Shown here: piece by piece, positions 53,335 through 62,576 of the stretch
Layout of the letters: the number at the start of each line of letters is the position of its first letter
How positions within the stretch are numbered: position 1 is the first letter of the stretch
Made by a program: the position numbers and the translations under genes
The notes under the pieces: model-generated
The model's database searches: none
What the model was told of the DNA's origin: nothing
Seen by the model: only the letters and a program-made list of their open reading frames with translations
Assembly: GCA_964408795.1 (NCBI GenBank)
Contig: CAYPAW010000114.1
Coordinates: 1-64,000 of the forward strand
Direction of reading: 5' to 3'
Source: JABMQB01 sp964408795
GTDB taxonomy: Bacteria; Bacteroidota; Bacteroidia; Bacteroidales; Prolixibacteraceae
DNA: 64,000 nt

Positions 53335-56300
53335 ATGTTGAAAAATAATATATATAAGGAACTGGAAAAGCGGGTTTTGGTAAAGGATGGAGCTACCGGA
53401 TCCCTGATACAGGAATTCAGGCTTTCGGAAGAGGATTACCGGGGGGAGCGGTTGAAGGATTTTCCCCATGAACTGAAAGGGAACAACGACATTCTTTCGC
53501 TCACCCAACCCCTGGTGGTTGAGGATATACACCGTCGTTATCTGGATGCTGGTGCGGACATCATTCTCACAAACACCTTCAATGCTACTTCCATATCCCA
53601 GGCGGATTATCATACCGAAGCGTTGGTGTATGAGATGAATGTAGCGGCTGCTTCCCTGGCCAGTCGGATAGCCGGTGAATATACACGGAAGAATAAGGAG
53701 AAGCCCCGTTTTGTAGCCGGTTCCCTGGGGCCCACCAATAAAACCCTCTCTTTATCGCCCGATGTGAATGATCCGGGGTACCGATCGGTTACGTTTGATG
53801 AAGTAAAGAATTCGTATCGCACCCAGGTGGAAGGATTGCTGGATGGGGGCATTGACCTGATTCTGATTGAGACGGTTTTTGATACCCTGAACGGTAAAGC
53901 GGCGATCCTGGCCGTTGAAGAAGCACAGGAAAAACGGGGTATACACATTCCTCTGATGGTATCCGGAACCATTACCGATGCCAGTGGACGTACTCTTTCG
54001 GGGCAAACCCTGGAAGCTTTTCTGATCTCGGTATCCCATGCGGATCTGCTGAGCATTGGTCTGAACTGTTCGCTGGGGGCCGCGGATTTGCTTCCTTATA
54101 TCAAAGAACTGGCCGGAATAGCTCCTTTTTATATCAGCTGTCATCCCAATGCCGGATTGCCCAATCAATTTGGTGGGTACGATGAAACACCCGGAATCAT
54201 GAGTGCCTACATCCAGGAATATTTGGATAATCAGTATGTTAATATTATTGGGGGCTGTTGCGGTACGACTCCGGACCATATCCGGGAGTTTGCCAAACTG
54301 GCCGGGAAAGCGATTCCTCATAAGAAAAAAATCCCTGACCGGGTAACCCGCCTGAGCGGACTGGAGCCGTTGACCGTTTTTGCCGGTTCCAACTTTGTAA
54401 ATATCGGCGAACGGTGCAATGTTGCAGGTTCACGAAGATTTGCCCGTCTTATCCGGGAGCAAAAATACGGCGAAGCATTGGCGATTGCCCGCAATCAGGT
54501 TGAGAACGGAGCTCAGGTGATTGACGTGAGCATGGATGACGCCATGCTCGATGCCCAGAAGGAAATGATACGCTTTCTTCATCTGTTGATGGCTGAACCC
54601 GATATTGCCCGTGTGCCCCTGATGATTGACTCTTCAAAGTGGGAAGTGATCGAAGCCGGACTGAAATGTTCTCAGGGGAAAGCCATTGTAAATTCCATAA
54701 GTCTCAAGGAGGGAGAGGCGGTTTTCCTGCATCAGGCCCGACAAATAAAACGCTACGGAGCAGCTGTGGTGGTTATGGCTTTTGATGAAACCGGACAGGC
54801 AGACAACCTCGCAAGAAGAATAGAAATCGCTGAAAGGGCCTATAAACTGCTGGTTGAGAAAGTGGGGTTTCCACCTCAGGATATTCTTTTTGATACCAAC
54901 GTCCTGGCCATTGGAACCGGCATAGAAGCCCATAATTCCTATGCCGTTGATTTTATGGATTCGGTAAGGTGGATTAAGGAGCATCTTCCGCATGCCAAAA
55001 CCAGCGGGGGCATCAGCAATGTATCGTTTTCCTTCCGGGGCAATAACACCGTACGGGAAGCGATACACTCGGTATTTCTTTATCATGCGATTCGTGCAGG
55101 CCTCGATATGGGAATTGTGAATCCGGGGATGTTGCAAATCTATGATGAGATTCCAAAGGATTTGCTGGAAAAGGTCGAGGATCTGGTGCTGAATCGACGA
55201 CCGGATGCTACGGACAGGCTCCTGAATTTTGCCCAGGATTTGGAATCCCAAAATCCCAGGGAGATCAAAAAAGAGGTCTGGAGAGAACAGCCACTGGAAG
55301 AGCGCATCAGCCATTCATTGGTCAAAGGGATTCCCGATTTTGTGGATGAGGATATGGCCGAAGCAGTGAAAACCATTTCCCCGGCCCTGGATATTATTGA
55401 GGGTCCCCTGATGAACGGAATGAACACGGTCGGAGATCTCTTTGGAACCGGGAAAATGTTTCTCCCGCAGGTGATCAAATCAGCCAGGGTGATGAAAAAA
55501 GCTGTAGCCTTCCTGTTGCCTTATATCGAGGCCGACAAGGAAAAACAAACCCTGGCAGATAAGCAGAAAAAAGTTCTCCTGGCAACGGTTAAAGGCGATG
55601 TTCACGATATAGGGAAAAACATCGCAGGGGTAGTGCTGGGGTGCAACAATTACAACATTATCGACCTTGGGGTCATGGTTCCTACAGATAAAATTCTTGA
55701 TACGGCAGTCAAAGAGAAAGTGGATGTGATCGGATTAAGCGGACTGATCACTCCCTCCCTGGAAATCATGGTAGAAATAGCCAGGGAAATGAAACAGCGC
55801 AAACTGACCATTCCCTTGCTCATAGGGGGGGCAACCACTTCAAAAATTCATACTGCCGTAAAAATCGATCCTGAATACAACCATACGGTGATCCATGTAA
55901 GCGATGCATCCCAGGCCGTTAAGGTTGTTGCGAATCTTTTTTCCGGAAAAAAAGAATACCGGGATTCCGTAAAAAAAGAGTATGCGGAATTGAGAACCTT
56001 CCGGGAGAAGCAAAAGCCAAAAGTATATGTTTCCCCTGAAGAAGCAAGAAAAAATAAATGGCAGATCAACTGGACAAAAGATTCCGTTTATAAACCCAAT
56101 TTCACAGGGGTGAAAAAGCTGATTAATTTTTCATTGGAAGAATTACGGGAATACATCGACTGGACTTTCTTTTTTATTGCCTGGGATATGAATGGGTCGT
56201 ACCCCCGGATTTTGAATGATCCGGAAAAAGGAGAAGAAGCCCGAAAGTTGTATGCAGATGCCAACGAAATGCTGGATGAGATCCATACGAAGCATATGCT

Positions 56301-56997
56301 TCAGGCGAACGGGGTATTGGGCCTCTGGCCGGCACATTCTGAAGGCGACGATATTGTTTTGTTTGAGGATGCCCAGAAAGCCAGAGAAGTAGGAAGGTTC
56401 CATCATTTGCGCCAGGAGGAGAAGAAAAAAGAAGGTCCGAATTTGTGTCTGGCGGATTTTATAGCGCCGGCGGAAACCGGGATTGTCGATTTTTGCGGAG
56501 CTTTTGCCACAACAGCCGGCATCGGAATAGAACCTTGGAAAGAAAAATTCCTTTCGAAAAAGAATGATTACAAGGCAATTATGCTCGAAGTTCTGGCCGA
56601 CCGGCTGAGTGAAGCGTTTGCCGAACGATTGCATGAAATCGTGCGGAAAACATTCTGGGGGTATGCCCCTGAAGAAAAACTTAGCAAAGAAGAACTGTTA
56701 AAAGGGAAATACCAGGGTATTCGTCCGGCTCCCGGGTATCCCGCATGCCCTGAACATTCGGAAAAGGAAAATCTTTTTAAGCTCCTGGGAGCCGGAGACG
56801 TGGGAATGTCGCTAACCGAACATTATGCTATGTACCCAAATGCCTCGGTGTGCGGAACTTATTTTGCCCATCCCGGGTCACACTATTTCGGATTGGGAAA
56901 AATCTCAAAACAACAAGTACGGGAATATGCCCGCAGAAAAGGAGTAAGCATTGAATTTGTTGAAAAATTCCTGCCTTCTAATCGTATATATAAATAG
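53335..56997 (+). CDS. metH: Cobalamin-dependent methionine synthase
   Basis: It transfers a methyl group from 5-methyl-THF through cobalamin to homocysteine. All four modules are present in 1220 residues. The homocysteine domain has zinc ligands Cys245, Cys308 and Cys309. The pterin domain runs from about 350 to 610 (FVNIGERCNVAGSRRF). The cobalamin domain has His757 in DVHDIGKN. The AdoMet reactivation domain contains RPAPGYPACPEH and YAMYPNASVCG. The positions agree closely with E. coli MetH. It follows UPF0280 by 71 bases and should be under the same SAM riboswitch. It requires B12. Confidence 0.97.
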   Translation: MLKNNIYKELEKRVLVKDGATGSLIQEFRLSEEDYRGERLKDFPHELKGNNDILSLTQPLVVEDIHRRYLDAGADIILTNTFNATSISQADYHTEALVYEMNVAAASLASRIAGEYTRKNKEKPRFVAGSLGPTNKTLSLSPDVNDPGYRSVTFDEVKNSYRTQVEGLLDGGIDLILIETVFDTLNGKAAILAVEEAQEKRGIHIPLMVSGTITDASGRTLSGQTLEAFLISVSHADLLSIGLNCSLGAADLLPYIKELAGIAPFYISCHPNAGLPNQFGGYDETPGIMSAYIQEYLDNQYVNIIGGCCGTTPDHIREFAKLAGKAIPHKKKIPDRVTRLSGLEPLTVFAGSNFVNIGERCNVAGSRRFARLIREQKYGEALAIARNQVENGAQVIDVSMDDAMLDAQKEMIRFLHLLMAEPDIARVPLMIDSSKWEVIEAGLKCSQGKAIVNSISLKEGEAVFLHQARQIKRYGAAVVVMAFDETGQADNLARRIEIAERAYKLLVEKVGFPPQDILFDTNVLAIGTGIEAHNSYAVDFMDSVRWIKEHLPHAKTSGGISNVSFSFRGNNTVREAIHSVFLYHAIRAGLDMGIVNPGMLQIYDEIPKDLLEKVEDLVLNRRPDATDRLLNFAQDLESQNPREIKKEVWREQPLEERISHSLVKGIPDFVDEDMAEAVKTISPALDIIEGPLMNGMNTVGDLFGTGKMFLPQVIKSARVMKKAVAFLLPYIEADKEKQTLADKQKKVLLATVKGDVHDIGKNIAGVVLGCNNYNIIDLGVMVPTDKILDTAVKEKVDVIGLSGLITPSLEIMVEIAREMKQRKLTIPLLIGGATTSKIHTAVKIDPEYNHTVIHVSDASQAVKVVANLFSGKKEYRDSVKKEYAELRTFREKQKPKVYVSPEEARKNKWQINWTKDSVYKPNFTGVKKLINFSLEELREYIDWTFFFIAWDMNGSYPRILNDPEKGEEARKLYADANEMLDEIHTKHMLQANGVLGLWPAHSEGDDIVLFEDAQKAREVGRFHHLRQEEKKKEGPNLCLADFIAPAETGIVDFCGAFATTAGIGIEPWKEKFLSKKNDYKAIMLEVLADRLSEAFAERLHEIVRKTFWGYAPEEKLSKEELLKGKYQGIRPAPGYPACPEHSEKENLFKLLGAGDVGMSLTEHYAMYPNASVCGTYFAHPGSHYFGLGKISKQQVREYARRKGVSIEFVEKFLPSNRIYK

Positions 56998-57063
56998 TAT
57001 GTTGTGAAAATCTGCGATCCAAACAAAGACAATCAGAGTATTATTGAATGAACCAATGTGTGC

Positions 57064-58017
57064 ATGAAAGTTATAGATATCATTACCAGAAGCAAAAAAA
57101 CAGTTTTTTCCTTTGAACTGCTTCCTCCGTTGAAAGGAAACGATGCAGGAAAAATTTACCGAACGATTGAAAGCCTGCTGGATTACCATCCTCAGTACAT
57201 CAACATTACTACCCACCGTGATGAGGTTGAATTCAAGGAAATGCCCGATGGGTCCATTGTGAAGCGCACTGTAAGGAAACGCCCCGGCACAGTAGCGATT
57301 GCCGCTTCCATACAGTACAAATACAACATCCCGGTTGTTCCGCATATTTTATGTGGTGGGTTTACAAAAAGCGAAACCGAGCATGTTCTCATTGATCTTC
57401 ATTTCCTTGGAATCGGGAATGTACTGGCCCTGCGCGGTGACGGGATCAAAAACCAACATGTTTTCAAACCGGAACCAAACGGGCATTCCAATGCCAGTGA
57501 ATTGGTAACCCAGATTGCCGGTCTGAAAAAAGGAAAATACCTCGAAGAAGACCTGAAAAATACTACCCCTTTGGATTTTTGCATTGGGGTAGCCGGTTAT
57601 CCGGAAAAACATTTTGAAGCCCCCAATAGGGAAGTGGATCTTGCCTGGTTAAAAAAGAAAGTGGAAGCCGGTGCAGATTATATTGTGACCCAGATGTTTT
57701 TTGACAACCGGGTTTATTTTGATTTTGTATCCCAGTGCCGGGAAATAGGCATTGCTGTTCCGATCATCCCGGGGATTAAACCCATTAACCTGAAAAATCA
57801 GCTGACCATCCTTCCCAAGGTATTCAGTATCGACATACCCAATGAACTGGCCCGGGAACTGGAAAGATGCAAAACCAATAAAGAGGCACAACAGGTCGGA
57901 ACCGAGTGGGCGATTCATCAGGCCAGGGAACTGGTGGCAAACCAGGTGCCCTCCATCCATATTTATACCTACGGAATCTCCGATAACGTTAAAGAAATAG
58001 CCAAAGCGGTATTTTAA
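57064..58017 (+). CDS. metF: Methylenetetrahydrofolate reductase
   Basis: It reduces 5,10-methylene-THF to 5-methyl-THF, the methyl donor for MetH. From ATG 57064 the protein has 317 residues: FSFELLPPLKG near the start with the catalytic Glu, VPHILCGG, NVLALRGDG, GVAGYPEKH and DYIVTQMFFDN. The GTG at 57058 is an alternative start two codons upstream. It is the last gene of the riboswitch operon, 66 bases after metH. No clear terminator follows before the convergent protease gene. Confidence 0.95.
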   Translation: MKVIDIITRSKKTVFSFELLPPLKGNDAGKIYRTIESLLDYHPQYINITTHRDEVEFKEMPDGSIVKRTVRKRPGTVAIAASIQYKYNIPVVPHILCGGFTKSETEHVLIDLHFLGIGNVLALRGDGIKNQHVFKPEPNGHSNASELVTQIAGLKKGKYLEEDLKNTTPLDFCIGVAGYPEKHFEAPNREVDLAWLKKKVEAGADYIVTQMFFDNRVYFDFVSQCREIGIAVPIIPGIKPINLKNQLTILPKVFSIDIPNELARELERCKTNKEAQQVGTEWAIHQARELVANQVPSIHIYTYGISDNVKEIAKAVF

Positions 58018-58131
58018 AAATGCCACCTGGAAGACGGGAAAACAGACTCCTCCTTAATGGGGAGCAAAAACCCTTTCCGAAAGACGATTCGTCGTATTCT
58101 GTTTATTCTCTAGGAAGATAAAGGATTCCTA

Positions 58132-59805
58132 TTAATTGGATTTTATGACCGATCCGGGTGCAAAGTAGCGGGCGAACAGCTCTTTATTGTTCAGGATTTC
58201 CCTGGTTTTGTTAAGGGCATGATCTTCATCGATCGCAGCCCGTATGGCTCCTTTCTGGTAGTAATACCGGGATACGATTTCATCTTCCAGTAACTCGGAA
58301 ATCTCGGGTCTGAATCTTCCAAGGTCGGTTTCCAGGTCGGGTGTTAGCTTAGCTTCCAGGGCATGAAATTCTTCGGTTGCGGAATCATAATATTTCTCTT
58401 TTTTGGCTGTTTCCATCAAATCCCGGATTAATTCCTGGGATTGTGATTCGTAGTGGAAATTCTTTTGTTTCGCAAAAGCGATAAATTCGGCGTAGATCGC
58501 ATCGGTAATTTTGAATTCTTCAGGACCGGCTATGGATGAATGGGTATTGGCATATTGGGTTGCGAAATCAAAGATTAAAAACCGACGCGCCAGTTCAAAA
58601 CTCAGGGTACTTAACTGTTGGGGTTCTACGGGAACGTCCGGTGCCACCCCTCCGCCGTCATAGACGATTCTTCCATTTTTGGTTGTATACTCAGAAATCA
58701 GGGAGTCAGGCATTGAGCCCACACTGCCATCCTCGTTGCGATGTGAATAATCAAGAATTTGTATGCATCGTCCGCTGGGGATGTAATATTTGGCTGTTGT
58801 GACTTTCAATTTCGAGTTATAGCTTAGATCACGGGTTGTTTGCACCAGTCCTTTTCCGAATGTTTTGGTCCCAACAACCAGTCCCCGGTCGAGGTCCTGC
58901 ATAGCACCGGCAATGATCTCCGAAGCGGAAGCAGAATTCCGGTTGACCAGCACCGCAAGATGGATGGTTGTGTCCAGAGGCGGGTCGCTGGCCCGGTAGG
59001 TATGGTCCCATTGTTTTACTTTACCCCGGGTACGGACTATGACTTCACCTGCTGGTACAAAAAGGTTCATGATGCGTACGGCTTCCATGAGAAGCCCGCC
59101 GGGATTGGACCGGAGATCCAGCACCAAAGAAGTGGGTTGGTACTGGGCTTTCAGTTCCTGATAAGCCTTGCGGACTTCTCCGGAGCAGCCCGGGGTAAAA
59201 TTGGATAACCGGATGTATCCTGTGGTTTCATCCAACATTCCATAATAAGGAACCGCATCCAGGGATATCTTTTCCCGGATGATCTCCACTTCAAAGGGTT
59301 TTTTCTCTCCCGGTCTTTTCAATTTCACGGTGACCGGCATTCGTGCCGGGCCTTTTAACAAATTGCTTACATCTTCAGTCGTCATATTCTCTGTTGATTT
59401 ACCGGCAACCTCAAGGATAATATCCCCGGCTTTAATTCCTTTTTTCTGCGCCGGGTATCCTTCATAGGGGTCTGAGATGACAATCTGCCCATTCTGTTGG
59501 CTGATGATGGCTCCAATGCCGGCATATTCCCCGGTGGTATTTAAACGAAACTCTTCCATATCTTCTTCGGGAATATAGTTGGTATACGGATCCAGGGACG
59601 TCAGCATCTGGTCGATACTGGTTCTGATTAGTTTGTCCGGATCAACTTCATCTACATAAAAGGTATTCAGTTCATTAAACAAAGTGTAATAAATGTCCAG
59701 GTTCTTTGCAATGGCAAAATTTTTCTGGTCGTTGTCAAAACTGATTAATCCAATACCGGCTATCAGAATGATGAACAGGATCAGTGTTAATTTCTTCCGC
59801 TTCAT
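58132..59805 (-). CDS. S41-family C-terminal processing peptidase
   Basis: A 557-residue periplasmic serine protease (CtpA/Prc type) with an N-terminal membrane anchor or signal (about 5-22). A PDZ domain covers about 85-170. The S41 domain has GYIRLSNF and LVLDLRSNPGG, catalytic Ser293 in SASASE, and Lys318 in FGKG, 25 residues later as in the family. A C-terminal extension of about 150 residues is typical of Bacteroidota members. It trims or degrades envelope proteins. A -7 element lies 26 bases upstream on the minus strand. Confidence 0.93.
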   Translation of the reverse strand: MKRKKLTLILFIILIAGIGLISFDNDQKNFAIAKNLDIYYTLFNELNTFYVDEVDPDKLIRTSIDQMLTSLDPYTNYIPEEDMEEFRLNTTGEYAGIGAIISQQNGQIVISDPYEGYPAQKKGIKAGDIILEVAGKSTENMTTEDVSNLLKGPARMPVTVKLKRPGEKKPFEVEIIREKISLDAVPYYGMLDETTGYIRLSNFTPGCSGEVRKAYQELKAQYQPTSLVLDLRSNPGGLLMEAVRIMNLFVPAGEVIVRTRGKVKQWDHTYRASDPPLDTTIHLAVLVNRNSASASEIIAGAMQDLDRGLVVGTKTFGKGLVQTTRDLSYNSKLKVTTAKYYIPSGRCIQILDYSHRNEDGSVGSMPDSLISEYTTKNGRIVYDGGGVAPDVPVEPQQLSTLSFELARRFLIFDFATQYANTHSSIAGPEEFKITDAIYAEFIAFAKQKNFHYESQSQELIRDLMETAKKEKYYDSATEEFHALEAKLTPDLETDLGRFRPEISELLEDEIVSRYYYQKGAIRAAIDEDHALNKTREILNNKELFARYFAPGSVIKSN

Positions 59806-59830
59806 AACGTGTATAAGTTGTTTGAACCCA

Positions 59831-59838
59831 CAAAAGTA
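59831..59838 (-). promoter_or_regulatory. -7 promoter element for the S41 protease gene
   Basis: On the minus strand it reads TACTTTTG, an exact match to TAnnTTTG, 26 bases before the ATG at 59805. Confidence 0.6.
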
Positions 59839-59934
59839 TAAAATCTCCTCATGAATCGCTACTCTTCGTTAGAGATCCTTAACGTTAAACCGTGTTAAAA
59901 ATCCGGAATGAAGCAGTGAAACAGTTGGAATACA

Positions 59935-59974
59935 TTCCCGGCAGATGTTCTTTTTTGTTTTATTTTGCCGGGAA
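59935..59974. repeat. Perfect 9-bp inverted repeat in the divergent spacer
   Basis: TTCCCGGCA (59935-59943) and TGCCGGGAA (59966-59974) are perfect complements with a T-rich 22-base loop. It lies between the divergent S41 protease and DUF2807 genes. The role is unknown. No gene is present in the whole 336-base spacer. Confidence 0.5.
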
Positions 59975-60072
59975 AAACAATTTTGCCGATCGAAATCCGC
60001 AGTTCAACGAAAAAAAGAAGGAATCCCCGGTTTAATGTCTAGATTTGATGGACAATTTACAGAGTTTTAAGC

Positions 60073-60146
60073 TATGAAACGAGTTCACTGCCTGCCTGTT
60101 GGCAGGCATATGATACCTTATAAATTTAACACTTTAATTACATGAA
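60073..60146 (+). repeat. Dispersed leader repeat, copy A (leader of DUF2807 gene)
   Basis: TATGAAACGAG (60073-60083) is followed by a hairpin, TGCCTGCC (60089-60096) with GGCAGGCA (60101-60108), and then ATACCTTATAAATTTAACAC (60114-60133) running to the start codon. The final 32 bases differ from the tricorn leader (copy B) at only two positions. Between the shared ends, A and B carry different inverted repeats. Confidence 0.7.
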
Positions 60147-60861
60147 AAAAACGGTTTTAATTTTATTGGTAACTGTATTCCCTGCTCTTTTGTTTTCGTC
60201 CTGCCTTTTTTTGGGTTCTTCGGTAAAAGGCAACGGAAACGTGGTTAAAGAGGAACGGGATATAACCGGTTTTAATGGGATAAAAGCTTCACGGGGTGTG
60301 AATGTGTATGTTTCACAGGGGGATGAAGAGAAAGTGATGGTTGAGGCGGATGAGAATCTGGTTGATTTGATTGAAACGGAGGTAGATGACAGTATGTTGA
60401 AAGTTACGATCAGGAGAAGAATCCGTGAATCGACTTCCTGTAAAGTTCACGTGACGGTTTCCGGGTTAAAGAAAGTCCAGGCTTCAGCCGGAAGCAATAT
60501 TTATTCTGAGCACGAAATTCATGCAGGAAATATGGAGTTGTCAGCTTCAGCCGGAAGCAATATTAAAATGGAAATAACGGCCCAGGCGTTGGATATTTCG
60601 GCATCGGCCGGATCCAATATTTTTTTGGAGGGTGCCTCCCGGGAAGTCAAGGTACAGGCTTCTGCAGGATCCAATGTGAAAGCCGAAGAACTGATAACAG
60701 AAGTGTGCAAGGCAAAAGCCGGCAGTGGAGCGAATATTTATATTACCGTGAATGAAAAACTGGACGGCAATGCTTCCAGTGGAGGCAATGTATTTTATTC
60801 CGGAAACCCACGGCACCTTGACACAGCCAGCTCTTCCGGAGGCAATGTGAGAAAGAATTGA
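60142..60861 (+). CDS. DUF2807 (head GIN domain) protein
   Basis: The 239 residues start with a signal peptide that may be a lipoprotein signal (SSCLFLG, Cys at about 21). They are built of short beta repeats with a regular S-A-G-S-N turn (QASAGSNIYSE, SASAGSNIKME, SASAGSNIFLE, QASAGSNVKAE, then SGANIY and SSGGNV). Such spacing suggests a right-handed beta-helix or similar stack on the cell surface. The function of DUF2807 is unknown; an adhesin or envelope role is often supposed. The leader is the dispersed repeat copy A. Confidence 0.85.
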   Translation: MKKTVLILLVTVFPALLFSSCLFLGSSVKGNGNVVKEERDITGFNGIKASRGVNVYVSQGDEEKVMVEADENLVDLIETEVDDSMLKVTIRRRIRESTSCKVHVTVSGLKKVQASAGSNIYSEHEIHAGNMELSASAGSNIKMEITAQALDISASAGSNIFLEGASREVKVQASAGSNVKAEELITEVCKAKAGSGANIYITVNEKLDGNASSGGNVFYSGNPRHLDTASSSGGNVRKN

Positions 60862-61017
60862 ACCGGTGTAACATCGGGCCAGCGACAGATTTTTTTTAAC
60901 AAAATCCGGAGACACGGGCCAACAGCGGCATCCATATCCCGGGAATTCTCCGGAAGAAGAAGTTCTATGCATTTTTGGACCGGGATATCACAAAATAAAA
61001 CGGAGAAATTAAAAAGA

Positions 61018-61054
61018 GCACAAGAGAAGACGGGTTGCCCGTCTTTTTTTGTGC
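61018..61054 (+). terminator. Intrinsic terminator after the DUF2807 gene
   Basis: AAGACGGG (61027-61034) and CCCGTCTT (61038-61045) form an 8-bp stem with a TTG loop and a T run to 61050. An outer GCACAA/TTGTGC pairing extends it. It lies 157 bases after the DUF2807 stop. Confidence 0.75.
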
Positions 61055-61104
61055 ATTATTCTGCGCAGCGATCCCGTAATCATGATTTGATGACGGAAGA
61101 TTCT

Positions 61105-61130
61105 GGCAGGCAACATTCCTGCCTTTTTAT
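61105..61130 (+). terminator. Second terminator-like hairpin
   Basis: GGCAGG (61105-61110) and CCTGCC (61118-61123) form a 6-bp GC-rich stem followed by TTTTTATTA. It comes just before the next promoter and probably insulates the DUF5723 gene. Apart from these hairpins the spacer 60862-61190 holds no recognisable gene. Confidence 0.6.
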
Positions 61131-61132
61131 TA

Positions 61133-61140
61133 TACATTTG
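61133..61140 (+). promoter_or_regulatory. -7 promoter element for the DUF5723 gene
   Basis: TACATTTG matches TAnnTTTG exactly, 50 bases before the GTG start at 61191. A second, weaker candidate GAACTTTG lies at 61166-61173, closer to the start. Confidence 0.5.
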
Positions 61141-61190
61141 TATTGCATTGAAGTACGAAATGCCTGAACTTTGCACAGGGTAAGGAGAAA

Positions 61191-62564
61191 GTGAACAAAT
61201 TGCAAAAAATAGCATGGCTGATGGTCTTCGGACTGAGTGTATGCCAGTTGGAAGCTCAGGATAACCAGACCTTCTATTTTATGGAAGAAGCACCAGGGGC
61301 GGGACTGCTAAATCCCGCCTTTGCTCCGGAACATGACCTGGTTATAGGCCTTCCGGTGATCTCAGGTGCCCGGATAGGATTTCACAACGATTTTGCCCTG
61401 AATGATCTGTTCAGTAAAGGGTATGGATTCTTTACCGATACAGCAAAGATCAATCTGAACTCATTTTATGATGTGCTTTCCGGTCAAAATGCACTTAATA
61501 TTAAGGCCAACGTGGCTATGTTCTATTTCGGAGTACGAAATAAGCAAAATTATTATTCATTCTTTATGAATGAGAAAGCGTTGTTCAGGGGGCAGTTTGA
61601 TAAAAAGCTCATACAGTATTTTATGGAAGGCACAAAACCGTATTACGGAACGGATACGGATCTTGGCAATCTTTCCTTTAGCATCATCCAATACCGTGAG
61701 ACAGGCTTGGGTATTTCAAGGAAGGTGACGAAAAGACTTACCTGGGGAGCAGCACTGAAAATACTTTTTGGAAGGATCCATATAGAGGCTGATCCGATTA
61801 ATATAAGGTTACAGACATCCCTTGTAGACGAGAAGTTGTATCTCAGGCCTTCGGGTGAAATGTATATCTCGGGGCCTGTAAGGTATGAGAAGGATACACT
61901 GGATCAATCGGATCGGTTGAAAAGTGAGGTCCATCCCACTGATTATTTTTTTAATTTCCGGAACCTGGGTGTTGCTGCCGATGTGGGGATTCGTTACCAA
62001 TACGATGAACGATTCACTTTTTCAGCGAGTGTGACCGATGCAGGATTCCTGCGTTTTTCAAAAAGCAATTACCTTGTGCATGCTGCACATGACCTGGAGT
62101 ATACCAGAGAATCGTTGACCCAGTCTTCTATACCGGATGCTTCTGACTATTTTCCCTCCGATTCGGTTATGATGGCATTTCGTGATTCCATTCCATTTAT
62201 GACCTATTCCGAACCGGTAGATGCACGGGTGATCCCTCTGCCTGTGAATGTTTACCTCGGGGGGAATTATCGTATTGACAGGCGGTGGGAGATAGGCTTT
62301 TCCGGAAAACTGAGTATTCACAGGAAGTCGGTGTACCCGGTAGCAACTCTTGCTGCACGGGCTTCCCTGACGGCCCGTTCCACTTTTGTATTTTCCAATT
62401 CCATTGTGCGGACCCATCCTGTTAATCCGGGATTTGGGTGGAGTTACACCTCCCGGATTGTCCATTTTTATGTTGTTACCGATAATATAGTCGCCTTGTT
62501 TTCCCCGTATTCGGCAAAAAACGTAAATTTGCGTCTTGGAGTGCATCTGTTACTGAACTACTAA
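61191..62564 (+). CDS. DUF5723-family predicted outer-membrane beta-barrel protein
   Basis: The 457 residues start at GTG 61191, after GGTAAGGAGAAA. A signal peptide (about 1-22, cut after LEAQ) leads into alternating beta strands and a C-terminal strand (NVNLRLGVHLLLNY), consistent with an outer-membrane barrel. The motif GAGLLNPAFAPEHDLVIGLP near the start is typical of DUF5723 proteins, which have no known function. A short intergenic gap of 12 bases links it to the DUF4834 gene. Confidence 0.8.
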   Translation: MNKLQKIAWLMVFGLSVCQLEAQDNQTFYFMEEAPGAGLLNPAFAPEHDLVIGLPVISGARIGFHNDFALNDLFSKGYGFFTDTAKINLNSFYDVLSGQNALNIKANVAMFYFGVRNKQNYYSFFMNEKALFRGQFDKKLIQYFMEGTKPYYGTDTDLGNLSFSIIQYRETGLGISRKVTKRLTWGAALKILFGRIHIEADPINIRLQTSLVDEKLYLRPSGEMYISGPVRYEKDTLDQSDRLKSEVHPTDYFFNFRNLGVAADVGIRYQYDERFTFSASVTDAGFLRFSKSNYLVHAAHDLEYTRESLTQSSIPDASDYFPSDSVMMAFRDSIPFMTYSEPVDARVIPLPVNVYLGGNYRIDRRWEIGFSGKLSIHRKSVYPVATLAARASLTARSTFVFSNSIVRTHPVNPGFGWSYTSRIVHFYVVTDNIVALFSPYSAKNVNLRLGVHLLLNY

Positions 62565-62576
62565 TAGAGAAAAGGC

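Noticed and set aside
53752..54321. Minus-strand frame of 189 residues inside metH
   Set aside because: Shadow of metH, which is complete and has all catalytic residues.
60451..60466. CACGTG-containing sequence in the DUF2807 gene as another parS
   Set aside because: Only the central six bases match; the outer positions of parS do not. The same holds for CACGTG near 12466, 33846 and 3487.
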